Both the position numbers and the translations under genes were made by a program. Positions 43,117-51,774 of a stretch of DNA of 64,000 nucleotides are shown in pieces (the first letter of the stretch is position 1; each line of letters starts with the position of its first letter). This stretch comes from Janibacter indicus. Lineage in GTDB: Bacteria > Actinomycetota > Actinomycetes > Actinomycetales > Dermatophilaceae. The stretch covers positions 62,001-126,000 of the forward strand of contig NZ_FWXN01000012.1 of assembly GCF_900176385.1 (NCBI RefSeq), read 5' to 3'. The notes under the pieces were generated by a model that ran no database searches, was not told where the DNA came from, and saw only the letters and a list, made by a program, of their open reading frames with translations.

Positions 43117-44646
43117 TCACTCCTCGCAGGTCAGCTCGCCACCGTCGGGCGTCGTGCCGGTGAGCCAGAACTCGTCGACCGCCTCGTCGACGCAGGAGTT
43201 CTGGCGCATGTAGGCGGTGTGCCCGTCGCCCTCGTGGGTGATCAGGGCGGAGTCGGCGAGCTGCTCGTGCAGGCGCTGCGCCCACTCGTAGGGCGTGGCG
43301 GGGTCGCGGGTCGTGCCGACGACGAGGATCGGGTCGGCCCCCTCGGCGTCGACCTCGTGCGGCGTGTTGGTGGGGTCGATCGGCCACTGGGCACAGGGTG
43401 ACTCCGAGGCGAGCGCGCGGCCCCAGATCGGGGCCTCCTTCTCGGCGCGGGCGACGAGGTCGTCGGGATCGCCGGGGCCGTCCGGGGTGTCGAGGCAGGA
43501 GACGGCCGGCAGGGCCTCGAGCATGTTGTTCTGGTAGGTCCCGCCGGAGTCGCGGCCGGCATAGGCGCGGCCGAGCTCGCTGAGCGGGCCCCCGTCACCG
43601 TCGTCCGCGGCGACGAGTGCGTCGGTCAGCTGCGACCACATGCCCTGGTCGTACATCGCCTGCGCGATGCCCCACGTCGCCCAACCCTCGGTGAGCTCGA
43701 TGCCCGCGCTGGCGGGCAGCGGCTGCTCGTCAAGCTCCTCGAGCTGGCTCTGCACGTGCTCGACGACCTCGTCGACGCTCGAGCCGAGCGGGCAGTCGTC
43801 ATCGACACAGTCCTGCGCCCACGCCCGGGTCGCGGTGTCGAAGCCCTTGGCCTGACCGATCGCGACCTCCTCGGAGGTCGCGTCGGGAGGCAGCACTCCG
43901 TCGAGGACCATGCGCCCGGAACGGTCGGGGAAGAGGTCGGCATAGGTCGCGCCGAGGTAGGTGCCGTAGGACTTGCCGAGGTAGGTCAGCTTGCCGTCGC
44001 CGAGGGCGGCCCGCAGCACGTCCATGTCGCGCGCGGCGTCGGCGGTGGAGACGTGACCGAGCAGCTCGCCCGTCTTGTCCTTGCACCCGTCGGCGAACTC
44101 CTTCTGCGCGCGCTCCCCCGCCGACTTTTCCTCCGGGGTGTCGGGCGTCGGGTCCTTGGCCAGGTAATCGTCCATGTCGGCATCGCTCAGGCAGTCGACC
44201 GGGTGCGAGCGCCCCACGCCCCGCGGGTCGAAGCCCACGACGTCGAAGTGGCGCCGGATCTGGTCGCTGACGATGAAGTCCGCCGCCGCCGCGTAGTCCA
44301 CGCCGGAGCCGCCCGGGCCACCGGGGTTGACGACGAGCGAGCCCGCGGCCTCCCCCTTCGCCTGGACTCGCAGGACGGCGATCTCGATGGTCTGGCCGTC
44401 GGGCTGCTCGTAGTCCATCGGAACCTCGAGCGTGGCGCACTCGCCGTCGCTGCCCTGGCAGCCGCCCCACTCGAGGTCCTGCGCGTAGAAGCGCTCGAGC
44501 CCCGTGGTCCCCGCCGGCGGCGCGGTGTTGCCGGGGCCGAGCCCGGTGGGCTGGGTGTCGGGCTCGAGCAGCGAGCAGCCGGCCACCGGCAGGAGCAGCG
44601 CCGCCGCGGCGGCCAGAACACGGACGGTGCGACGGGCACGACTCAT
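43117..44646 (-). CDS. Secreted alpha/beta hydrolase, tripeptidyl aminopeptidase family, lipoprotein
   Basis: 509 residues with a lipobox (LLLPVAGC, Cys24). The oxyanion region is VVNPGGPGGSGVDYA, the Ser nucleophile is in YLGKSYGTYLGA, and the C-terminal TAP-like domain carries DPATPYEWAQ and the catalytic His in THEGDGHTAYM. Cys pairs (SCLDTPDG, ESPCAQW, NSCVDEA) are usual in exported members. The stop is four bases from the convergent amidase stop. Confidence 0.9.
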   Translation of the reverse strand: MSRARRTVRVLAAAAALLLPVAGCSLLEPDTQPTGLGPGNTAPPAGTTGLERFYAQDLEWGGCQGSDGECATLEVPMDYEQPDGQTIEIAVLRVQAKGEAAGSLVVNPGGPGGSGVDYAAAADFIVSDQIRRHFDVVGFDPRGVGRSHPVDCLSDADMDDYLAKDPTPDTPEEKSAGERAQKEFADGCKDKTGELLGHVSTADAARDMDVLRAALGDGKLTYLGKSYGTYLGATYADLFPDRSGRMVLDGVLPPDATSEEVAIGQAKGFDTATRAWAQDCVDDDCPLGSSVDEVVEHVQSQLEELDEQPLPASAGIELTEGWATWGIAQAMYDQGMWSQLTDALVAADDGDGGPLSELGRAYAGRDSGGTYQNNMLEALPAVSCLDTPDGPGDPDDLVARAEKEAPIWGRALASESPCAQWPIDPTNTPHEVDAEGADPILVVGTTRDPATPYEWAQRLHEQLADSALITHEGDGHTAYMRQNSCVDEAVDEFWLTGTTPDGGELTCEE

Positions 44647-44653
44647 GGCGCAG

Positions 44654-44659
44654 ACGCTA
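44654..44659 (-). promoter_or_regulatory. -10 hexamer of the TAP-like gene (leaderless)
   Basis: TAGCGT on the minus strand, 7-base spacer, ATG at 44646. Confidence 0.5.
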
Positions 44660-44677
44660 CCTGTCGCCTGATGTCGA

Positions 44678-45847
44678 TCAGCGCGATGGCAGCTGCAGCG
44701 AGACCGCCATCGCCTCGAGCGCCAGCAACGGCGCGACGTTGGCGGCGATCCGCTCGCGGGCGGTCGCGATGGCCTCCATCGCGCCGAGCAGCCCCTCGCC
44801 GCCGAAGGCCCGCGCGACCTCCTCGACGACCGGTCGGGCGTCCTCGTTGACCAGGGCGACGGGCGAGCCCGCGTGCAGCACGAGCGCGTCGCGGTAGACC
44901 GAGAGCAGGTCGACGAGCGCCCGGTCGACCATGTCGCGGGTGAAGCGGGTGGCGCGCGTCTTGTGCTCACGCTCGAGGGCGTTCACCTGAGCCCGGACGT
45001 GCGGTGGCTGGGTCCGCGCGCTCGGGTCGGCACCGAGGGTCTCGAGGAGACGTTCCTTCTCCGCCGCGGCGCGGGCCTCGAGCGTGCGGTCGCGCTCCTG
45101 CTCGGCGATCTGCAGCAGGTCGGCGGCGGCGCCCACCGCGTCGGACACACCCCGGATGCGGCCGGCCATGGCGATGGTGTCGCGGCGGCGGATGCGCGCG
45201 CCCTCGTCGGTCGCCAGCCGCTTGGCCAGGCCGATGTGGCTCTGCGCGGCCCGGGCGGCATAGGTCGCCATGCCGATGTCGATGCCGTCGCGGCGGTGGA
45301 GCAGCTGGGCGACCTCGGGCACGGGCGGGGTGCGCAGCCGAACGTGCCGCGAGCGCGAGCGGACGGTGATGAGCACGTCCTCGAGGCTCGGCGCGCAGAG
45401 CAGCCAGACGGTGCGCGGCGTGGGCTCCTCGAGTGCCTTGAGCAGGGCATTGCCCGACTGCTCGGTCAGCCGGTCGGCGTCCTCGACGAGGATGATCCGG
45501 TAGCGCCCGACGCTCGGCGAGCGGCCGGCGAGCTGGACGAGGTCGCGGGTCGCGGCGACGCCGATGGACAGGGCCTCGGTCGCGAGGACGTCGACGTCGG
45601 CGTGCGTCCCGTCGAGCGCGGTGCGGCACTCACGGCACTCGCCGCAGCCACCGCTCGGGCACAGCAGCGCCCCGGCGAAGGCCCGCGCTGCCGTCGACCG
45701 CCCGGACCCCGGCGGCCCGGTGAAGAGCCAGGCGTGAGTCATGGCGGCCGGGTCGGCGACCGCCCGGGTCAGCGTCGTCACCGTCTCGGCCTGGCCGACG
45801 ACGTCGCGCCAGATCGGGGCCGGCCCCTCACCCGCCACGGCGGTCAC
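44678..45847 (-). CDS. holB: DNA polymerase III subunit delta'
   Basis: Clamp-loader subunit, 389 residues. Walker A reads GPPGSGRS with Arg for Lys, as expected of delta' subunits that do not hydrolyse ATP. The zinc-binding Cys cluster is Cys63, 68, 71 and 74 (CPSGGCGECREC), followed by VEDADRLTEQSGNALLKALE and PSLEDVLITVRSRSR. GTG at 45847 overlaps the tmk stop by 4 bases. Confidence 0.94.
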   Translation of the reverse strand: MTAVAGEGPAPIWRDVVGQAETVTTLTRAVADPAAMTHAWLFTGPPGSGRSTAARAFAGALLCPSGGCGECRECRTALDGTHADVDVLATEALSIGVAATRDLVQLAGRSPSVGRYRIILVEDADRLTEQSGNALLKALEEPTPRTVWLLCAPSLEDVLITVRSRSRHVRLRTPPVPEVAQLLHRRDGIDIGMATYAARAAQSHIGLAKRLATDEGARIRRRDTIAMAGRIRGVSDAVGAAADLLQIAEQERDRTLEARAAAEKERLLETLGADPSARTQPPHVRAQVNALEREHKTRATRFTRDMVDRALVDLLSVYRDALVLHAGSPVALVNEDARPVVEEVARAFGGEGLLGAMEAIATARERIAANVAPLLALEAMAVSLQLPSR

Positions 45848-46461
45848 AGGACGCCCTCGCGCTGCAGGCGGGAGCGGACGCGGTCGGCGACGGCCAGCGC
45901 GTGGGCGGCCCCGTCGACGACGAGGTAGCGCTCGGGCGCGGCCTCGGCCATCGCGAGGAAGTGCTCACGCACCGCCGTGTGGAAGGCGTCGGCCTCGGAC
46001 TCCATCCGGTCGTGGGTGCCGCCGCGGCGGCGGCGCCCGGTGGCCGGGTCGACGTCGACGAGGACGGTGAGGTCGGGGGTGAGTCCACCGACGGCCCAGG
46101 ACTGCAGGTCGGCGACCTCCTGCGCCCCGAGGGAGCGGCCGGCGCCCTGATAGGCGACGGAGGAGTCGGTGTAGCGGTCGGTGACGACGACCGCTCCGCG
46201 GGCGAGCGAAGGGAGGATGACCTCCTCGACGTGCTGGGCCTTGTCGGCGGCGAAGACCAGGGCCTCCGCCCGGGGCGTGATCGCCTCGCCGTGGAGGACG
46301 AGGTCGCGCAGCGCGGCACCGAGGGCGGTGCCCCCCGGCTGGCGGGTCACGACGACCTCGCGGCCCGCCGCCTCGAGGGCCTCGACGAGGTGCCTGACCT
46401 GCGTCGACTTGCCGGCGCCGTCGCCCCCCTCGAAGGCGATGAAGTATCCGCGATCCGTCAC
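45844..46461 (-). CDS. tmk: Thymidylate kinase
   Basis: Phosphorylates dTMP, 205 residues. P-loop FEGGDGAGKST, the DRx motif VVVTDRYTDSSVAYQGAGR, and the LID RRRRGGTHDRME are present. GTG at 46461 with TAGGGT 7 bases before it; translation of holB is coupled to its end. Confidence 0.95.
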   Translation of the reverse strand: MTDRGYFIAFEGGDGAGKSTQVRHLVEALEAAGREVVVTRQPGGTALGAALRDLVLHGEAITPRAEALVFAADKAQHVEEVILPSLARGAVVVTDRYTDSSVAYQGAGRSLGAQEVADLQSWAVGGLTPDLTVLVDVDPATGRRRRGGTHDRMESEADAFHTAVREHFLAMAEAAPERYLVVDGAAHALAVADRVRSRLQREGVL

Positions 46462-46468
46462 GTCGTCG

Positions 46469-46474
46469 ACCCTA
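46469..46474 (-). promoter_or_regulatory. -10 hexamer of tmk-holB (leaderless)
   Basis: TAGGGT on the minus strand, 7-base spacer, GTG at 46461. The next 147 bases to the ABC operon hold no gene and no clear promoter for it. Confidence 0.5.
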
Positions 46475-46621
46475 AGGCACCGTGCCGACACGCGAGTCCG
46501 GTGCCGAGCAGGTGCTGCGCAAAGGTCACAAGTCGGTCGCGATGGACGGCTGAGCGGCGGGTCCGGCTCCCCCGCGGGGTTGAGTGGACGACTGGTCCCG
46601 AGAGCCGGGGTCGAGGAGAGG

Positions 46622-47269
46622 ATGCCCGTGGGTGATTTCGTCGCAGACAAGTGGCAGGACATCCTCTTCCGGTCCTTCCAGCACCTCTCGCTGGTGGCTC
46701 AGTCAGTCCTCCTCGCGACGATCATCGCCATCGCGCTCGCGGTGCTCGTCACCCGGGTGCCGCAGCTGAAGCCCGCGGCCAACATGCTCAGTGCCATCGG
46801 CCTGACGATCCCCTCCTTCGCCCTGCTCGGCCTCCTCCTGCCCCTCGTCGGCATCGGCGCGCTGCCCTCGGTGATAGCGGTGACCTTCTACGCGACCCTG
46901 CCGATCCTGCGCAATGCCGTCGTCGGCCTTTCGGGCGTCAGCCCGACCCTGCTCGAGTCGGCGAAGGGGATGGGCATGGGTTCGACGGCCCGCTTCCTAC
47001 GGGTGCAGCTGCCGATGGCCTGGCCGGTGATCATGGCCGGCCTGCGGGTGTCCGCCCAGATGTCGATGGGCGTCGCCGCGATCGCCGCCTACGCCCTCGG
47101 GCCTGGCCTCGGCCCCTACATCTTCACCGGGCTCGCCCAGATCGGCGGGGCCAATGCCCTCAACTACGCCCTCGTCGGGACCCTCGGGGTGGTCGTCCTC
47201 GCCCTGCTCCTCGACGCCGCCCTGCTGCTCGTCAGCCGACTCACCACCTCGAAGGGGATCCGCGCCTGA
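46622..47269 (+). CDS. Osmoprotectant ABC transporter permease
   Basis: Membrane subunit of an OpuC/ProW-type importer, 215 residues, five or six helices. The EAA-type cytoplasmic loop is LLESAKGMGMGSTARFLRVQ. GAGGAGAGG precedes the ATG closely; a GTG at 46628 is an equally good start. First gene of a four-gene operon; it ends in a TGATG overlap with the ATPase gene. Confidence 0.9.
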   Translation: MPVGDFVADKWQDILFRSFQHLSLVAQSVLLATIIAIALAVLVTRVPQLKPAANMLSAIGLTIPSFALLGLLLPLVGIGALPSVIAVTFYATLPILRNAVVGLSGVSPTLLESAKGMGMGSTARFLRVQLPMAWPVIMAGLRVSAQMSMGVAAIAAYALGPGLGPYIFTGLAQIGGANALNYALVGTLGVVVLALLLDAALLLVSRLTTSKGIRA

Positions 47270-48468
47270 TGTCCACCACCGCAGACCAGCAGCCCGCACC
47301 CGAGCACCCCGCAGCCGACCGGGAGGTGAGCGGCGCCGAGATCGTCTTCGACAACGTCACCAAGACCTACTCCGGGCAAAAGGTGCCGGCCGTCGACGGG
47401 CTGTCCCTCACCGTGCCGGCCGGCGAGATCGTCATGTTCATCGGCCCCTCGGGCTGCGGCAAGACGACGACGCTGAAGATGATCAACCGCCTCCACGAGC
47501 CGACCTCGGGGACGATCACCATCGACGGCGAGGACATCCGCAGCAAGAATGCGACCGAGCTGCGCCGCACCATCGGCTACGTCATCCAGGGCGGCTCGCT
47601 CTTCCCCCACATGACGGTCGGCGACAACATCGCCCTCGTCCCGGGCCTGCTCAAGTGGGACAAGCGCCGCATCAGCGAGCGTGTCGACGACCTGCTCGAG
47701 CTCGTCGGCCTCGACCCCAAGCGCTACCGCGACCGCTACCCCAAGGAGCTCTCCGGCGGGCAGCAACAGCGCGTCGGCGTCGCCCGCGGCCTCGCGGCCG
47801 ACCCGCCGGTGCTGCTCATGGACGAGCCCTTCGGCGCGGTCGACCCGATCACCCGGCAGCGGCTCCAGGACGAGCTGATGAGCATCCAGGAGGAGCTGCA
47901 GAAGACGATCGTCTGCGTCACCCACGACATCGACGAGGCGGTCAAGCTCGGCGACCGGATCCTCCTGCTGCGCGAGGGCGCCCAGATCGCCCAGTACGAC
48001 ACCCCGACCACCCTCCTGGCCAACCCCGCCGACGAGTTCGTCGAGGACTTCATCGGGGCTGGGTCCTCGCTCAAGCAGCTGAGCCTCTCGCGCGTCGACG
48101 AGCTCGAGCTGCAGAGCCCGGTCCTCGCCACGGTCGGTGACGACGGCAAGGCCGCCGCCGAGGCCGCCCGCGCCGGCGGCCAGAACGACGTCATCGTGCT
48201 CGACTCCCGACGTCGCCCGGTCGGGTGGTACAGCCTCAAGGAGGCCGCCCGGATGCCTCGTCTGCCCGACCACACCGAGGAGGACATCTCGGTGATCGAC
48301 CGGCGCTCGACGATCAACGACGCCCTCGACTCGATGCTCGCGAGCACCCACGGCGGCGTCCTCGTCACCGGCCGCCGCGACGAGTTCCTCGGCGTCGTGA
48401 CCTTCGAGGCGGTCACCGACCACATCCGCGCCGCGTCCGACCCGGATGCGCAGGAGGCCACGTCATGA
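47269..48468 (+). CDS. Osmoprotectant ABC transporter ATPase with CBS domains
   Basis: 399 residues. Walker A FIGPSGCGKTTTLK, signature ELSGGQQQRVGVARG, Walker B VLLMDEPFGAVDP, and THDIDEA. The region after about 290 holds two CBS-like halves (DVIVLDSRRRPVGWYSLKEA, TINDALDSMLASTHGGVLVT), which in OpuA sense ionic strength or nucleotides. It is coupled to both neighbouring permease genes. Confidence 0.93.
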   Translation: MSTTADQQPAPEHPAADREVSGAEIVFDNVTKTYSGQKVPAVDGLSLTVPAGEIVMFIGPSGCGKTTTLKMINRLHEPTSGTITIDGEDIRSKNATELRRTIGYVIQGGSLFPHMTVGDNIALVPGLLKWDKRRISERVDDLLELVGLDPKRYRDRYPKELSGGQQQRVGVARGLAADPPVLLMDEPFGAVDPITRQRLQDELMSIQEELQKTIVCVTHDIDEAVKLGDRILLLREGAQIAQYDTPTTLLANPADEFVEDFIGAGSSLKQLSLSRVDELELQSPVLATVGDDGKAAAEAARAGGQNDVIVLDSRRRPVGWYSLKEAARMPRLPDHTEEDISVIDRRSTINDALDSMLASTHGGVLVTGRRDEFLGVVTFEAVTDHIRAASDPDAQEATS

Positions 48469-49244
48469 CCGAGGTGAGGACTTCCCCTTCGACCGCCGAC
48501 ACCGGTGTCGAGGACCGCCGCACGACGATCGGGCTGCTCGTCGGCCTGCCGCTGCTCTGCGCGGCGATCCTCGGCGGCTGGGCGATCTGGCGGCAGACCG
48601 CCGACCTCGACGACATCGAGGCCCGTCAGCTCGCGTGGGGCACGATCCTCACGCTGACCCGCGAGCACATCACGCTCACCCTCATCACGACCGCCGTCGT
48701 GCTCGTCACCGCGATCCCCATCGGCATCCTGCTCACCCGCGGCCCGGCCCGCCGCTTCTCCGGACCGATCACGGCGATCGCCAACGCCGGCCAGGCCGCG
48801 CCGGTCATCGGTCTCATCGTGCTCTTGGCGATGTGGCTCGGCTTCGGCGTGCGCACCGCCGTCATCTCGCTGGCGATCTACGGCTTCCTGCCGGTGCTGC
48901 GCAACACGATCGTCGGCCTCCAGCAGGTCGACCAGACCCTCGTCGAGGCCGCGCGCGGCATGGGCATGTCCCCCGTCGACGTCCTGCGCCGGGTCGAGCT
49001 GCCGCTCGCCATGCCGGTGATCATGGCCGGTGTGCGCACCGCGCTCGTGCTCGTCGTCGGTGCGGCGAGCTTCGCGACGTTCGTCAACGCCGGCGGGCTG
49101 GGCGCGCTCATCGTCACCGGCATCACGCTCTTCCGCTACCCCATCCTCGTCAGCGGCGCCGTGATCATCGCGGTCGTCGCGCTGCTCATCGACTGGGCGG
49201 GCCGGGTGCTCGAGCTCGTCCTCACTCCCAAGGGGACCTCATGA
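48465..49244 (+). CDS. Osmoprotectant ABC transporter second permease
   Basis: 259 residues, about six helices after a 20-residue lead. The coupling loop is LVEAARGMGMSPVDVLRRVE. It pairs with the first permease as a heterodimer, as in OpuCB/OpuCD. ATGA overlaps on both sides. Confidence 0.9.
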   Translation: MTEVRTSPSTADTGVEDRRTTIGLLVGLPLLCAAILGGWAIWRQTADLDDIEARQLAWGTILTLTREHITLTLITTAVVLVTAIPIGILLTRGPARRFSGPITAIANAGQAAPVIGLIVLLAMWLGFGVRTAVISLAIYGFLPVLRNTIVGLQQVDQTLVEAARGMGMSPVDVLRRVELPLAMPVIMAGVRTALVLVVGAASFATFVNAGGLGALIVTGITLFRYPILVSGAVIIAVVALLIDWAGRVLELVLTPKGTS

Positions 49245-50248
49245 CGACGCGACGTGCCCTCCCTTCGGCCGAGCTGACCCGACGCACCCTGCTCCTGGGC
49301 GGAGCCGGCACGCTCGGCCTCGCCCTCGCCGGATGCGGTCTGGGCACGAGCGGCGGCTTCGTGCCCTCCGGGGAGGCTGCCGGGCCGATCGCCGACGTCG
49401 ACCTGTCGGGTGCCTCGATCGGGGTGGGGTCGAAGAACTTCACCGAGCAGCTCATCCTGGGCAAGATGGCCGTCATCCTGCTGCGCGCGGCCGGCGCCGA
49501 CGCGGCCGACCTGACCAACATCCCCGGCTCGTCCAGCGCCCGCCAGGCGATGATCGAGGACCAGGTCCAGATGCAGTGGGAGTACACGGGCACCGCGTGG
49601 ATCGCCTACCTCGGCGAGACCACCCCGATCCCCGACGAGCGCAAGCAGTACGAAGCCGTCCGCGACCGCGATCTCGAGGAGCACCAGCTCGTCTGGCTCG
49701 ACCCGGCGCCGATGAACAACACCTACGGCTTCGCCGGGCCGACCGAGACGATCAAGAAGCTCGGCATCACCAAGCTCTCCGAGCTGGCGAAGGTGCCCAA
49801 GGCCGAGCTGACCTTCTGCGTCGAGTCCGAGTTCAACAACCGCAACGACGGCTTCGACCCGATGCTCGAGAAGTACGGGCTGAAGCGCGGCAGCGACTTC
49901 CCCGCGAAGAACGTCAAGGTGCTCGACACCGGGGCGATCTACCAGGCCACCGACGAGGGCACGTGCACCTTCGGCGAGGTCTTCACGACCGACGGTCGGA
50001 TCAAGGCGCTCGACCTGACCGTGCTCGAGGACGACAAGGCCTTCTTCCCGAAGTACAACGTCGCGCCCGTGCTCACCCAGGCGGTCGTCGAGGAGCACCC
50101 GGCGGTCAAGGAGCTCTTCGCGCCGGTCGTCGAAAAGCTCACCGACGACGTGCTCATCGACCTCAACGCCCGGGTCGACGTCGACGGCGAGGACCCGGCG
50201 GACGTCGCGATCGCGTGGCTGCGGGAGGCCGGCTTCATCAAGGCCTGA
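49241..50248 (+). CDS. Osmoprotectant-binding lipoprotein
   Basis: Substrate receptor of the importer, 335 residues. The signal has twin Arg (LTRRTLLLGG) and a lipobox LALAGC (Cys32). The mature part carries IGVGSKNFTEQLILGKM, MQWEYTGTAWIAYLGE and an FTTDGRIKALDL hinge, all typical of OpuBC/OpuCC choline, betaine or carnitine receptors. Ligand choice cannot be read from sequence by eye. Confidence 0.92.
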   Translation: MTTRRALPSAELTRRTLLLGGAGTLGLALAGCGLGTSGGFVPSGEAAGPIADVDLSGASIGVGSKNFTEQLILGKMAVILLRAAGADAADLTNIPGSSSARQAMIEDQVQMQWEYTGTAWIAYLGETTPIPDERKQYEAVRDRDLEEHQLVWLDPAPMNNTYGFAGPTETIKKLGITKLSELAKVPKAELTFCVESEFNNRNDGFDPMLEKYGLKRGSDFPAKNVKVLDTGAIYQATDEGTCTFGEVFTTDGRIKALDLTVLEDDKAFFPKYNVAPVLTQAVVEEHPAVKELFAPVVEKLTDDVLIDLNARVDVDGEDPADVAIAWLREAGFIKA

Positions 50249-50273
50249 CCGCCCCTCGCCCGTCGCATCTCCT

Positions 50274-50279
50274 TAAGGT
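50274..50279 (+). promoter_or_regulatory. -10 hexamer of the serine hydrolase gene (leaderless)
   Basis: TAAGGT, 6-base spacer, ATG at 50286. Confidence 0.5.
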
Positions 50280-50285
50280 CGTGCC

Positions 50286-51626
50286 ATGACCTTCACCGAC
50301 GAGACCGCCCGTGCCCTCACCTCCCGCGCCCTCACCGCGCAGACCGAAGGGAGGGTCCCGGGCCTCGTCGCCGGCGTCGCCCGGGCGGGCCGGCTCGAGT
50401 GGTCCACCGGCATCGGGGCGATCGACCTCGCGACGCCCGGCGAGGCACCCGACGCCGACACCCAGTACCCGGTGGCGAGCAACTCCAAGACCTTCACCGC
50501 GGTGGCCGTCATGGCGCTGCGGGACGAGGGCCGGCTCGACCTCGACGACACGGTCGAGCAGCACCTCGCGGACTCCGCCCACGCCCGCGTGACGATCCGG
50601 CAGCTGCTCTCGCACACCTCCGGGATGCAGCGCGAGCCGGTCGGCGACGTCTTCGACACGATGGTCATGCCCTCGCGGGAGGACCTGCTCGCCGGCTGGT
50701 CGCAGGCCGAGCGTGTGGGCCGACCGCACGACCGCTGGCACTATTCCAACCTCGCCTACTCCGTCCTCGGCGAGATCATCGCCCGCCTCGACGAGTGCAC
50801 CTGGGAGGAGTCGATCCGACGCCGCATCCTCGACCCGCTCGAGATGACCCGCACCGGCACCGCGCCCTCCGGCCGCCGGGCGAAGGGGTACTACGTGCCT
50901 CCCTTCGCCGACGTCCCCGTGGAGGAGCCGGTCTTCGACGCGGCGGCCCTCGATCCGGCCGGTGGGCTGCGGTCGACGGCCACCGACATGGCGCGCTGGG
51001 GCGGCTTCGTGGCCGCCCCGGTCGACGAGGTCCTCTCCCCCGACACGCTCGAGGAGATGTGCCAGCCGCAGGTCATGGCCGACATGACGGGGTGGACCTC
51101 AGCCTGGGGTCTGGGCTTCCAGCTGGTCCGGCACGAGGGTCGCACCTGGGTGGGGCACACCGGCGGCTGGCCCGGCTCGATCACCGGCGTCTTCACCGAG
51201 CGCTCCTCTGCGACAACGGGTCTGATCCTGATGAACAACTCCGCCCCCGTCCCGCCCGCGGCCGCGGCCATCGAGCTCGGGACGATCGCGATCGAGCGCG
51301 AGCCGGTGCAGCCCGAGCCCTGGCAGCCCGGGACGCAGCTGCCCGACGAGCTCGTCCCGCTGCTCGGGCACTGGTACTCCGAGGGGACCCACTTCGTGCT
51401 GTCGGTGCGCGAGGGCCGGCTCGAGGCCAAGGTCGCCGGACAGGCGAAGGAGCTGCCGCCCTCGGTCTTCGAGGCCGAGGCCACCGACCGCTACCGCACG
51501 GTGTCGGGCCGCGAGCGCGGCGAGCTGCTGCGGGTCACCCGCGATGCCTCCGGCACCGTCACCCACCTCAACTGGGCCACCTACCGCTTCACCCGCGAGC
51601 CCCTGGCCTTCGGCCAGTGGCTCTGA
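50286..51626 (+). CDS. Serine hydrolase, beta-lactamase/class C family
   Basis: 446 residues without a signal peptide, so cytoplasmic. The SxxK motif is in PVASNSKTFTA, the YxN motif is HYSNLAYSVLG, and the third box is VGHTGGWPGS in place of KTG. A C-terminal domain of about 100 residues resembles those of esterase-like relatives (EstB, D-aminopeptidases). Antibiotic hydrolysis is not implied. Confidence 0.87.
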   Translation: MTFTDETARALTSRALTAQTEGRVPGLVAGVARAGRLEWSTGIGAIDLATPGEAPDADTQYPVASNSKTFTAVAVMALRDEGRLDLDDTVEQHLADSAHARVTIRQLLSHTSGMQREPVGDVFDTMVMPSREDLLAGWSQAERVGRPHDRWHYSNLAYSVLGEIIARLDECTWEESIRRRILDPLEMTRTGTAPSGRRAKGYYVPPFADVPVEEPVFDAAALDPAGGLRSTATDMARWGGFVAAPVDEVLSPDTLEEMCQPQVMADMTGWTSAWGLGFQLVRHEGRTWVGHTGGWPGSITGVFTERSSATTGLILMNNSAPVPPAAAAIELGTIAIEREPVQPEPWQPGTQLPDELVPLLGHWYSEGTHFVLSVREGRLEAKVAGQAKELPPSVFEAEATDRYRTVSGRERGELLRVTRDASGTVTHLNWATYRFTREPLAFGQWL

Positions 51627-51638
51627 CCGCCCCCGACC

Positions 51639-51704
51639 CTGCATTGCCCTACGGCAATGCAGAGTTCTGGGCCCTGGATCCTGCATTGCCATAGGGCAAT
51701 GCAG
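51639..51704. repeat. CTGCATT-type palindromic repeat, two copies
   Basis: CTGCATTGCC-N4-GGCAATGCAG at 51639-51662 and again at 51681-51704, both perfect 10-bp stems with 4-base loops, joined by GAGTTCTGGGCCCTGGAT. They fill the gap between convergent genes and may serve as a bidirectional terminator. Same family as 18869-18892. Confidence 0.85.
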
Positions 51705-51774
51705 GGTCCTGGGCCCACCGAGCGGGCGAAGGGAGGGGGGACGGTCGCTGCGCGACCTCCTCAGCCAGCGGGGG

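Noticed and set aside
50286-51626. Antibiotic-resistance beta-lactamase
   Set aside because: No signal peptide, HTGG in the third box and a C-terminal extra domain point to an intracellular esterase/peptidase relative.
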